Shown here: in pieces, positions 24,982 through 31,409 of the stretch
How positions within the stretch are numbered: the first letter of the stretch is position 1
Layout of the letters: each line of letters starts with the position of its first letter
From: an uncultured Bacteroidales bacterium
Lineage (GTDB): Bacteria > Bacteroidota > Bacteroidia > Bacteroidales > F082
DNA length: 47,810 nucleotides
Direction of reading: 5' to 3'
Assembly (NCBI GenBank): GCA_900318465.1
Contig: ONKQ01000018.1
Location: 1-47,810, forward strand
Translations under genes and position numbers: made by a program
The notes under the pieces: generated by a model
The model's database searches: none
Told to the model about the DNA's origin: nothing
What the model saw: only the letters and a program-made list of their open reading frames with translations

Positions 24982-25626
24982 ATGGAACAAAAAAGGACAG
25001 CCGAAGCCGCCCCGAACACAGCGGCAAAGGTACAAAGAAATCTCTACATAGGCAAGGGAAAATTTGATTGCTCAACAATCATTCTTGCAATGGTGACAGC
25101 CACCGACCCCGACCCTATGGATTGGAACGAGTTGGATAGTTTCAGCAGCAAGCCGCCACAACGAGAGCGCAAGCCACGCAAACAAGCCTACACCAAGCCC
25201 CAAGCGGTCAAAAGGTTGGAGCAGGTCACGGGCGACAAGCACCGCGACGACACCGCCAACGGCTGCACACGGTGCATTATTGCCTACCTGAAATATAAGG
25301 GTTGGCAAGCCGAGAGGATAAACACAACGGGCATACCCATAGACAGCCGTAGGCAGGTCACAGACATAACCGGCAGAACACGCAACATTGGCAGCTTGAC
25401 ATGGCGACCAAGCGGCAGCACCTTAGGAAGTGCCGACATATCCGCCACCATCAACGGGCGAAGCGTGAAGATTGAGGTCAAGATTGGCAAGGATAGGCAG
25501 AGCGAAGCACAAAGGCAGTATCAGGCAGCCATCGAGCAAGCGGGCGGTTTGTACTACATAGCCCATGACTTCACAACCTTTGTTGCCTGGTACCATCAGA
25601 ACTTTGGAAAAGGAGGTCAGAAATGA
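24982..25626 (+). CDS. VRR-NUC-like PD-(D/E)XK nuclease
   Basis: This 214-residue protein starts 3 nt after the HTH stop. Its first ~70 residues are variable and basic. From about 145 it has a small restriction-like nuclease core: GSADISATINGRSVKIEVKI, then QSEAQRQYQAAIEQAGG and YYIAHDFTTF. The Asp of SAD, the Glu-x-Lys of EVK and a Gln-rich helix form the likely active site, as in VRR-NUC proteins. Such nucleases accompany primases and helicases in phages and satellites and may resolve branched DNA. It overlaps the ATPase gene by 4 nt. Confidence 0.75.
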   Translation: MEQKRTAEAAPNTAAKVQRNLYIGKGKFDCSTIILAMVTATDPDPMDWNELDSFSSKPPQRERKPRKQAYTKPQAVKRLEQVTGDKHRDDTANGCTRCIIAYLKYKGWQAERINTTGIPIDSRRQVTDITGRTRNIGSLTWRPSGSTLGSADISATINGRSVKIEVKIGKDRQSEAQRQYQAAIEQAGGLYYIAHDFTTFVAWYHQNFGKGGQK

Positions 25627-26618
25627 GCGACAATAGAGATTTTGCAGCCTTGATAGGTGAAGATTTAAGCAGGGCTGAAGCCATGAAAGACGGAATCCCC
25701 GAAGTGGTGGGAATGCTCCGTATCAAGTCCGCCAACCAAACATTGGTTGAGGCACAACAGCGACCCGATCCAAATCCTTTGTGGCTATCCTTATGGTACG
25801 AGGGGGAGGTTTGTTGTTTGTTTGCCGACAGCAATTTGGGCAAGTCTATCTATGCCGTTCAAATCGGGGAGAGTGTCGCCAAAACAAAACGAGTGCTTTA
25901 CTTCGATTTTGAATTGTCTGATAAGCAGTTCCAACTCCGTTATACTGATGAGCAAGGGCATTTGTATCACTTTCCCGACAAGTTTTATCGTGTAGAGATA
26001 AACAAAGAGAATCTTGATGTTGATAACTTTGAGGAAAGTATCATCAGCAACATTGAAGCCGCAGCCCTTCAATCAGGTGCGGAGGTGCTAATCATTGACA
26101 ATCTGACATGGATTTGCAGCAACAGCGAGAAAGGCGATGTAGCCGGGCGTTTTATGATGAAACTAACAGCATTAAAGAAAAAGCATAATTTTTCCGTGCT
26201 TATTGTCGCCCATCCCCCAAAGCGAGATATGACACGCCCTATCACGCAAAACGATTTGGCAGGCAGCAAAAAACTATTCAATTTCTTTGATAGTTGCTTT
26301 GCCATCGGTCAAAGTGCAAGGGACAACGCGCTTCGTTATATAAAGCAGATAAAAGTCCGTCATGGAGAGTTCGAGTACCATTCCGATAATGTTATTATTT
26401 GTCAGATTGAAAAAAACGGTGCTTTTCTCCAATTGACCCCAATCGGTTTCGCTACCGAAAGGGAACACTTGAAAGAACAAAGCGAAAAGGACAAAGACGC
26501 ATTAAAGCAACAAGCAATCGAAATGAGGGCAAATGGAATGAGTGTCAAAGAAATATCGGTTGCATTGGGCGTACCCGACAAAACCTTATACAGATGGTTT
26601 AAAGAATCAAAAGAATAA
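25623..26618 (+). CDS. RepA/AAA_25-like hexameric ATPase (replicative helicase candidate)
   Basis: This 331-residue RecA-fold ATPase has Walker A FADSNLGKS at about 67-75, a following YFDFELSDKQFQLR block and Walker B EVLIIDNLTW at about 154-163. The motif SVLIVAHPPKRD and a sensor segment DLAGSKKLFNFFDSCFAIGQ come next. The C terminus (about 285-331) is a resolvase-type HTH (MSVKEISVALGVPDKTLYRW). These features resemble plasmid RepA (RSF1010 type) and mobile-element helicases. Together with the primase it likely replicates the excised element. The DNA-binding tail may recognise the nearby origin-like repeats. Confidence 0.85.
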   Translation: MSDNRDFAALIGEDLSRAEAMKDGIPEVVGMLRIKSANQTLVEAQQRPDPNPLWLSLWYEGEVCCLFADSNLGKSIYAVQIGESVAKTKRVLYFDFELSDKQFQLRYTDEQGHLYHFPDKFYRVEINKENLDVDNFEESIISNIEAAALQSGAEVLIIDNLTWICSNSEKGDVAGRFMMKLTALKKKHNFSVLIVAHPPKRDMTRPITQNDLAGSKKLFNFFDSCFAIGQSARDNALRYIKQIKVRHGEFEYHSDNVIICQIEKNGAFLQLTPIGFATEREHLKEQSEKDKDALKQQAIEMRANGMSVKEISVALGVPDKTLYRWFKESKE

Positions 26619-26630
26619 TCATGTTTCATT

Positions 26631-26690
26631 CTCGTTTTTCTCATTTTCTCATTTTCTCATTGTGAGAGAGTGAGAATTTGAGAAAGCGAG
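26631..26690 (+). promoter_or_regulatory. Periodic long hairpin between the ATPase and primase genes
   Basis: Three TTTTCTCA-type units after CTCG on the left (26631-26659) face three TGAG units and CGAG on the right (26663-26690), forming an imperfect stem of about 28 bp with a 3-nt loop. It lies within the intergenic gap of an otherwise tight operon. It could set primase levels by attenuation or RNA processing. Confidence 0.55.
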
Positions 26691-26720
26691 AGGACAACAA
26701 AAAAGAAAGGAAATAGAACC

Positions 26721-27776
26721 ATGTTAGAGAAATACAAAGGTAGAGCCACGCGCCACCAATGCCCGAAGTGTGGCGACCCCCATTCATTCACCTATTATCT
26801 TGACAAAGACGGTCAACCCATCGACCCGACTTGCGGCAGGTGCGACCACGAAAGCGGTTGCGGCTACCATTACACGCCAAGCGAATACTACCGAGACCAT
26901 CAGAGCGAAAAACCCATGAAAAACTTCGTCCCGAAAATGCAGCTTCAGACCAAGCCAATAAAGCCGCTTTGCACAATTCCATTCAGGTATGTGCGCCAAT
27001 CGGCAAGTTACAACAGTACCTTTGTCAAATTCCTTTGTGGCTTGTTCGATAGATACACCCTAAAAAGCCCGACAATATCAAGATTGGGCGAGTTGTACGC
27101 CATTGGAGCGACAAAAGACATGGATATAATCTATTGGCAGATTGACATTAACGGCAAAGTCAGGACGGGCAAGATAATGAAGTATGGAGAAGATGGCCAC
27201 CGTATCAAGAACGGAAACGGAGTGAATTGGATTCATGCCAAGATGAAAAAGGACGGTCTTTTGCCCGATGATTGGGAACTGACGCAATGCTTGTTTGGTG
27301 AACATTTGTTGAACTTGTCAAAGAACAAAGAAAAGGTTGTTGCCATAGTGGAAAGCGAGAAATCCGCGCTCATCGGTGCAGCTTGTTTTCCTCAATATGT
27401 ATGGTTGGCAACGGGAGGCAAATCGCAACTATCAATAGACAAAATGAAAGTGTTGTCAGGTAGGACGGTGATAATGTTTCCTGACGCTGACGGATTCAAG
27501 GAATGGACGGAGAAAGCAAAAGAGTTTACATTCTGCAAAGTGACGGTTTCCGATGTGTTGGAGAAGAACGCAACCGATGAGGAAAAAGCCAACAAGATAG
27601 ACATTTCCGACTGGCTAATAAAGCAACTAAAAGATGGTTATGCTCCACCCATACCAACGGAAGAATATCAATGGCTATTCGGTTTCAAACCCAAGTCTGA
27701 TTTGGATTTGATGATAGAAGAACACCCATTCATTCAAACAATGATTGACGAGTTGGAACTGAAACCTGATGAATGA
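26721..27776 (+). CDS. Primase-like protein with zinc finger and TOPRIM domain
   Basis: This 351-residue protein starts with a zinc ribbon: Cys14/Cys17 (HQCPKCG) and two further Cys in PTCGRCD, with another Cys and His nearby (GCGYHY). The middle part (about 95-195) is of DUF6371 type. A TOPRIM core follows: VVAIVESEKSALIGA at about 206-220 carries the catalytic Glu, and TVIMFPDADGFKEW at about 249-262 carries the DxD-like metal site. It resembles the primases of Bacteroides mobilizable elements such as NBU1 PrmN1. It likely makes primers for replicating the element. Confidence 0.82.
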   Translation: MLEKYKGRATRHQCPKCGDPHSFTYYLDKDGQPIDPTCGRCDHESGCGYHYTPSEYYRDHQSEKPMKNFVPKMQLQTKPIKPLCTIPFRYVRQSASYNSTFVKFLCGLFDRYTLKSPTISRLGELYAIGATKDMDIIYWQIDINGKVRTGKIMKYGEDGHRIKNGNGVNWIHAKMKKDGLLPDDWELTQCLFGEHLLNLSKNKEKVVAIVESEKSALIGAACFPQYVWLATGGKSQLSIDKMKVLSGRTVIMFPDADGFKEWTEKAKEFTFCKVTVSDVLEKNATDEEKANKIDISDWLIKQLKDGYAPPIPTEEYQWLFGFKPKSDLDLMIEEHPFIQTMIDELELKPDE

Positions 27777-27781
27777 GAATT

Positions 27782-27803
27782 GGCGGAGCAATCCGCCTTT
27801 TTT
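27782..27803 (+). terminator. Terminator after the primase gene
   Basis: GGCGGA and TCCGCC pair across a 4-nt loop, followed by six T residues. Confidence 0.9.
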
Positions 27804-28498
27804 CGTGGTGTTGATATAGATTACTTGTTTTCCCCCGATTATCGGTTTTCCACTTTTGCAGTCGCAGAGAGTTGTTTGCCTCATTTCTTATACTTTGCTC
27901 AACCTTTAATCATTTTGATTATCAATGATATATCCGTTGAATCCGTTGAAACAATCCTTGAAGTCCGGCGAAGTCGAAACAATATACACGCGCAAGGAAC
28001 AAACCATGCTCCGCACACATACGCACGCCTACGCGCATATACGCATAGGGCAGCAGTCGGGACACCAAAACAATCCCCAACACGCACACATGACGGAATG
28101 TATCAACGGATTACTCGTTTTCCGAGATTTTACCCTATTCCCTTTGTAGAAAATACATATCACCCGAGACCGAAAAAGGTACTACTTTTGAGAGGGCGCA
28201 CCCCCTATCGTGGGCATGGGGTCAGGGACATAGAGAAAAGTATATATATACCGTAACAGCCGCGTATCGTTCCACCTATGCACCCCCGTCTTTGGGGTGT
28301 CGGTGTTTCCATAGGTAACTATGTTTTAGGTCTCCATGTGGCGTATCGTTCCACCTACCCCCGTGCCGACCTTGCCAGTGGGGGTATGGGTCAAGGGCGC
28401 AACGCTCATCAGTAATGACAAGAACGCAGCCGAGCGCAAAATAAATCCATCAGGAAGCAGGGAGCAATCAGAGAAAGAACTATCTTTGCAGTCCCTAA
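27804..28498. other. Non-coding, repeat-bearing region; candidate replication or transfer origin
   Basis: I find no convincing gene in about 700 bp; the open frames here are low-complexity (CACACATACGCACG-type stretches). GCGTATCGTTCCACCTA occurs at 28262-28278 and again at 28341-28357. Each is followed by a GC hairpin: CACCCC/GGGGTG (28281-28299), itself inside an outer ACCTATG/CATAGGT stem ending at about 28316, and ACCCCC/GGGGGT (28357-28385). A TATATATATA tract lies at about 28242-28251, between the primase gene and the repeats. An AT tract beside iterons and hairpins next to rep genes suggests an origin; an oriT is the alternative. Confidence 0.45.
28481..28488 (+). promoter_or_regulatory. 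-7 element upstream of the small right-end genes
   Basis: TATCTTTG matches the Bacteroidetes -7 consensus. No good -33 element is seen. It would start a transcript at about 28495, with CTAAATGTTTACAC at its 5' end. Confidence 0.5.
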
Positions 28499-28672
28499 AT
28501 GTTTACACCAATGCACAACAAACGACACTCACAACGCCCGTATGGTGGTGGTAGCGGAAACGCCCACACGGTTCGTAAACAACCGAGGACACCTTCACGG
28601 GTGTTGCTTTATCCTAAATGTTTACACAAATGGAAGAAGAAAAGACCATTGAGCAGCTTAATGTTGAATTGA
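28499..28672 (+). CDS. Possible 57-residue basic leader peptide
   Basis: An ATG at 28499, a few bases after the expected transcription start, opens a 57-codon frame rich in Lys, Arg, His and Pro (MFTPMHNKRHSQRPYGGG). The frame runs out of register into the next gene, ending 40 nt past its likely start. The sequence context CTAAATGTTTACAC is repeated exactly at the next gene start. This arrangement could mean translational coupling or attenuation. I have no homology support, and it may not be translated. Confidence 0.3.
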   Translation: MFTPMHNKRHSQRPYGGGSGNAHTVRKQPRTPSRVLLYPKCLHKWKKKRPLSSLMLN

Positions 28673-28932
28673 TGGAAGCTGCCGCCCAATCGGGCAACAT
28701 TCGTATTTCAAAACTCACAGCCTCGATGTTCAAGACAGCGTTACAGATGGACGCGGCTATTGGCGAACTCCTAACCTTGTTCGATTGTGTTTATAACGCG
28801 GAGCAATCGAATGAACTGGATAAGCGCCTAAATGAACTTTACATTCCGTTACGGGATGCCATCTTTCAGGAGATTGGTTTGTATATCGGGGACAATGCCT
28901 TTCAGACACCAAGAGATTTCGGAGGCTTGTAA
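28630..28932 (+). CDS. Small acidic helical protein of unknown function
   Basis: The product is 100 residues from the ATG at 28630; an in-frame ATG at 28618 inside the repeat CTAAATGTTTACAC would add four residues. It is a mainly helical, acidic protein (EEEKTIEQLNVELMEAAAQS at the start) with no membrane segment and no known motif. Its C terminus is DNAFQTPRDFGGL. It is the last protein gene of the element. It could be a regulator or accessory factor; the sequence does not say which. Confidence 0.6.
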   Translation: MEEEKTIEQLNVELMEAAAQSGNIRISKLTASMFKTALQMDAAIGELLTLFDCVYNAEQSNELDKRLNELYIPLRDAIFQEIGLYIGDNAFQTPRDFGGL

Positions 28933-29045
28933 AATCCCCGCAGAGCCACGAAACAAGCCCGCAGGGGCGTTTTCCTTTCCGAGTTGATAAATTGCTCAAC
29001 TCATAGCGCAACACTTGTTTAAAATCGTTCTAAATAACAATCTCG

Positions 29046-29075
29046 TTGCAGGTATCGGGAAAATGTGTATCTTTG
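29046..29075 (+). promoter_or_regulatory. Strong promoter of a probable small RNA
   Basis: TTG (29046-29048), exactly 19 nt and TATCTTTG (29068-29075) form a consensus Bacteroidetes promoter with no protein gene downstream before the element end. Confidence 0.75.
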
Positions 29076-29081
29076 CGGCAG

Positions 29082-29147
29082 ATTTCCACCATAGGAAATT
29101 GAATTGCAACCGCACCCCAAGACACGCCAGTTTTGGGGTGTTTTTTT
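29082..29147 (+). ncRNA. Probable ~65-nt small RNA at the right end of the element
   Basis: A consensus promoter ending at 29075 would start a transcript near 29082. The perfect terminator CACCCCAA (29113-29120) / TTGGGGTG (29133-29140) plus seven T residues would end it near 29147. The body contains GATTTCCACCATAGGAAATT, which can form a GATTTCC/GGAAATT-type hairpin. It has no useful open frame. It might be an antisense or immunity-type RNA of the element, or a regulator of the integrase arm region that lies 3 nt beyond it. Confidence 0.55.
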
Positions 29148-29149
29148 AC

Positions 29150-29174
29150 TATCACGCCAAAATCACGCCAAAAA
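29150..29174 (+). promoter_or_regulatory. Right arm-type integrase site (tandem ATCACGCCAAA)
   Basis: It is identical over 25 bp to 22163-22187 and in the same orientation. It is 56 bp inside attR. Confidence 0.7.
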
Positions 29175-29181
29175 CAACAAA

Positions 29182-29215
29182 AGAAAAACCCTAACTGACT
29201 GATTATCAATTAGGG
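29182..29215 (-). terminator. Element-supplied terminator for tRNA-Lys
   Basis: On the minus strand CCCTAA (complement of 29210-29215) pairs with TTAGGG (complement of 29189-29194) and is followed by TTTTTC. It lies 15 nt after the tRNA, on element DNA, and replaces the terminator displaced to 21994-22019. Confidence 0.75.
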
Positions 29216-29229
29216 ATTTCTTCTAAACC

Positions 29230-29243
29230 GTACTCCCGCAGGG
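29230..29243. other. Right attachment site (attR), overlapping the tRNA-Lys 3' end
   Basis: GTACTCCCGCAGGG equals attL. Here the two bases to its left are CC, so the minus strand reads GAGTACGG rather than GAGTACCA: the encoded CCA is lost. Confidence 0.88.
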
Positions 29244-29303
29244 GGTCGAACCCTGGACACCCTGATTAAGAGTCAGGTGCTCTACCAACTGAGCTACGGA
29301 AGC
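29231..29303 (-). tRNA. tRNA-Lys (anticodon CTT)
   Basis: This is a 73-nt cloverleaf without encoded CCA. The acceptor stem is GCTTCCG with CGGGAGT (one G-U at position 1-72 and another at 4-69). The D arm is GCTC ... GAGC, the anticodon stem CCTGA/TCAGG encloses the loop CTCTTAA (anticodon CTT), and the T arm is CAGGG-TTCGACC-CCCTG. The 3' end forms the right junction of the integrated element. The gene body including its 5' part and promoter is chromosomal, while the 3' trailer is element DNA. Confidence 0.95.
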
Positions 29304-29318
29304 ATCGTTTTGCGGCTG

Positions 29319-29348
29319 CAAAGGTACAACCTTTTTTCGTTCCCGCAA
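29319..29348 (-). promoter_or_regulatory. Promoter of tRNA-Lys
   Basis: On the minus strand TTG (complement of 29346-29348), 19 nt and TACCTTTG (complement of 29319-29326) match the consensus. The tRNA 5' end is 16 nt downstream. Confidence 0.8.
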
Positions 29349-29410
29349 TAGTTTTTCTCCGAATTTTTTCTTCGACTTTACAATAACTTGAAAATCAATC
29401 TATTGAAAAA

Positions 29411-30163
29411 TCAGTCGGCGAACCACTGCTTGAACTCGCTCACGCGGGCCTTGCTGATGATGATCTTGTCGGGCACTTCCACATTGAGGTTCAAGGCGAG
29501 TTTGTTGCCAAACCATATCGACACATCCTTGATGGCGCCGCGCGACACGATGTATTGACGGTTGGCACGGAAAAACGCCGAGGCCTCAAGCTGCTCCAAC
29601 AATTCATCCAAAGTTTGGTTGGTATAGTAGGTCTTGCGGTCGAAGGAAACGATTTTCACCATCTTGTCGTCGATGCAGACGTAGGCAATGTCTTTGGCGG
29701 CCAACGGAACCAACTTGTCGCGCTCCGGCAAGAGGAAATAGTTTCTCCACTTCGGCTTCAGGTCTTCAATCATCGTGGCGAGAGCCTTGTAGTCGCCATC
29801 GGCACCACCCGTGAGCGTGTTGAACTTGTTCATCGCGCGTTCAAGGTCTTTCTTGTTGATGGGTTTCAGCAAGTAGTCGATGCTGTTCACTTCAAAGGCT
29901 TTGAGGGCATACTCGTCGTAGGCCGTGGTAAAGATGACGGGGCAGGTGATGTTCACCTTATCGAAAATGGCAAACGAAGAGCCATCAGCCAGATGGATGT
30001 CCATAAAGACCAGGTCGGGCATGGGATTGGACTTGAACCAATCCTTGGCTTCAGCGATGGTTTGCAGCACACCGACGACTTCGGTTTCGGGGCTGACTTT
30101 GCCTATCAGCTTGCTGAGCGCTTGTGAGGCCATCATTTCGTCTTCAATAATTAATGCTTTCAT
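29411..30163 (-). CDS. LytTR-family response regulator
   Basis: This 250-residue protein has a receiver domain (about 1-120) with acidic residues EDE at 7-9, the phospho-acceptor Asp at about 55 (LVFMDIHLAD), Thr in FTTAYDEYA and Lys in YLLKPINK. A LytTR DNA-binding domain follows (about 145-250) with the family motifs FLLPERDKLVPL, AFFRANRQYIVS and NLNVEVPDKIIISKARVSEF. It pairs with the histidine kinase gene upstream (13 nt gap, same strand). Targets cannot be predicted from the window. Confidence 0.95.
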   Translation of the reverse strand: MKALIIEDEMMASQALSKLIGKVSPETEVVGVLQTIAEAKDWFKSNPMPDLVFMDIHLADGSSFAIFDKVNITCPVIFTTAYDEYALKAFEVNSIDYLLKPINKKDLERAMNKFNTLTGGADGDYKALATMIEDLKPKWRNYFLLPERDKLVPLAAKDIAYVCIDDKMVKIVSFDRKTYYTNQTLDELLEQLEASAFFRANRQYIVSRGAIKDVSIWFGNKLALNLNVEVPDKIIISKARVSEFKQWFAD

Positions 30164-30176
30164 ATTTAGTCAATTT

Positions 30177-31367
30177 TCAATCATTTACAAGGGGCAAAAT
30201 TACGATAAAATTATTACCGTCGTCAAAAATCTGCACTTTTTTGTCCCATTGCAGCCTATATCGTTCCGTCAAATTGGCCAAGCCGATGCCTGTGCCTTCC
30301 TCCTCCGAAATTTTGGGTTGCTTTTTATTCTTGATTATCAGGTGGTTGTCATCATCAGTGGAAAGATAAATAGTCAATGGTTGTTTGGAGGAAATCACAT
30401 TGTGCTTGATGGCGTTTTCAATCAATCCTTGAACGGCCAAAGGCAGAACCAAGTGATTATCATACCTTTCGTGGTCGATGTGATGGTCGAAAACCAAGTT
30501 GTCGCCATAACGCATCTTCAGCATTCGGCAATAGTCGGCTGCGCACTTCAACTCCTCGACAAGTGTGACGACTTCCCGCTTCTGCAAAGTGTAGCGCATC
30601 ACGGTGGAAAGCTGTTGCACATACTCCTCAGCACTATCAGAGTCGACGGTGATGAGCGACTGGAGCGTGTTCATCGAATTGAACAGGAAATGCGGGTCGA
30701 GTTGGTTTTTCAGGGCCTCGTAACGCGAGCGGATGCTTTCGGCACGAAGCGTCTCATTCTCAACTGCTGACTTTTTCTGCAAATAGACCGAACGAAACAA
30801 ATAAGCCGACAGCACAGCAAAAGCATACAAAGGCAAATCGCCCAACCAACCCTTTACCACACAAATGAACAGAGAGTGATTTGGCCTCCAACTTGGCCAC
30901 CCAAACCATTGGAAAACAATGCATAACGTACTCATTATTATACCAACGAATATCGAACCAAAAACAATTGCAAGAAATTCGCCACGTTTTTTCTTAAACA
31001 TCAAACTCATGATCTTCCTATCGTACAGCAATACGATGAAAACCATGATGAAAGTGAGCGGGATATTCACCAATACTTTGTACAACCATCTGCCTTTTGG
31101 AGGTTCGGGAGGCCCAGGACGATGGTACCGTGGTTCAGGAATTGGACAGGGTTGCGTTTCCGTAAGCTGTAGCGTATCTGCGTCCAGAGCATCGACATTC
31201 AGGTTATCCCAACTTTCCACCTCAATTGGGTTGTCAAACATAGGTCTGCTGAAATAATGCATCAAAACGAACAACACATAATAGGCCAAGGTGACAGCCA
31301 ACGAGAGCAGCACTATCCGTTTCAACGAAAGGTAATTGTCAACTTTGTTCATTATCTGCTTATTCAT
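30177..31367 (-). CDS. LytS-like sensor histidine kinase (His_kinase/HATPase)
   Basis: The protein is 396 residues. The N-terminal half has about four transmembrane helices (about 18-36, 93-112, 130-155 and 170-188), with a Pro-rich extracytoplasmic stretch (about 70-90, PIPEPRYHRPGPPEPPKGR). The phospho-acceptor His lies in the motif LKNQLDPHFLFNSMNTLQSL at about 226. The ATP-binding domain shows the N box (LIENAIKHN) and the G box (GTGIGLANLTERY). It is the cognate kinase of the LytTR regulator that follows. No dedicated sensor domain is recognised, so the signal is unknown. Confidence 0.94.
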   Translation of the reverse strand: MNKQIMNKVDNYLSLKRIVLLSLAVTLAYYVLFVLMHYFSRPMFDNPIEVESWDNLNVDALDADTLQLTETQPCPIPEPRYHRPGPPEPPKGRWLYKVLVNIPLTFIMVFIVLLYDRKIMSLMFKKKRGEFLAIVFGSIFVGIIMSTLCIVFQWFGWPSWRPNHSLFICVVKGWLGDLPLYAFAVLSAYLFRSVYLQKKSAVENETLRAESIRSRYEALKNQLDPHFLFNSMNTLQSLITVDSDSAEEYVQQLSTVMRYTLQKREVVTLVEELKCAADYCRMLKMRYGDNLVFDHHIDHERYDNHLVLPLAVQGLIENAIKHNVISSKQPLTIYLSTDDDNHLIIKNKKQPKISEEEGTGIGLANLTERYRLQWDKKVQIFDDGNNFIVILPLVND

Positions 31368-31409
31368 GATTCAAAGTTTGCAGCGACTCGCCCTAAAGAC
31401 CGAAGCTTT

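Larger units (their letters stand above)
22023..29243. mobile_element. 7.2-kb integrated element in tRNA-Lys (int, HTH, nuclease, ATPase, primase)
   Basis: The ends are defined by the 14-bp direct repeat GTACTCCCGCAGGG at 22023-22036 and 29230-29243, which is the 3' end of tRNA-Lys. The integrase gene is next to the left junction. All the protein genes lie on the plus strand: integrase, unknown, excisionase-like HTH, VRR-NUC-like nuclease, RepA-like ATPase, zinc/TOPRIM primase and a small unknown. Tandem ATCACGCCAAA motifs lie near both ends. No relaxase, type IV secretion, capsid or terminase gene is seen. The element is intact by appearance. It could be a mobilizable transposon needing a relaxase in trans, or a phage satellite. 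Confidence 0.88.

Noticed and set aside
27780-28256. Open frames between the primase terminator and the hairpin repeats
   Set aside because: Low-complexity His/Thr/Tyr-rich translations, start inside or just after a terminator, and no recognisable domain.
22023-29243. Prophage or conjugative transposon
   Set aside because: No capsid, portal, terminase, tail, relaxase or type IV secretion gene is visible in the 7.2 kb.
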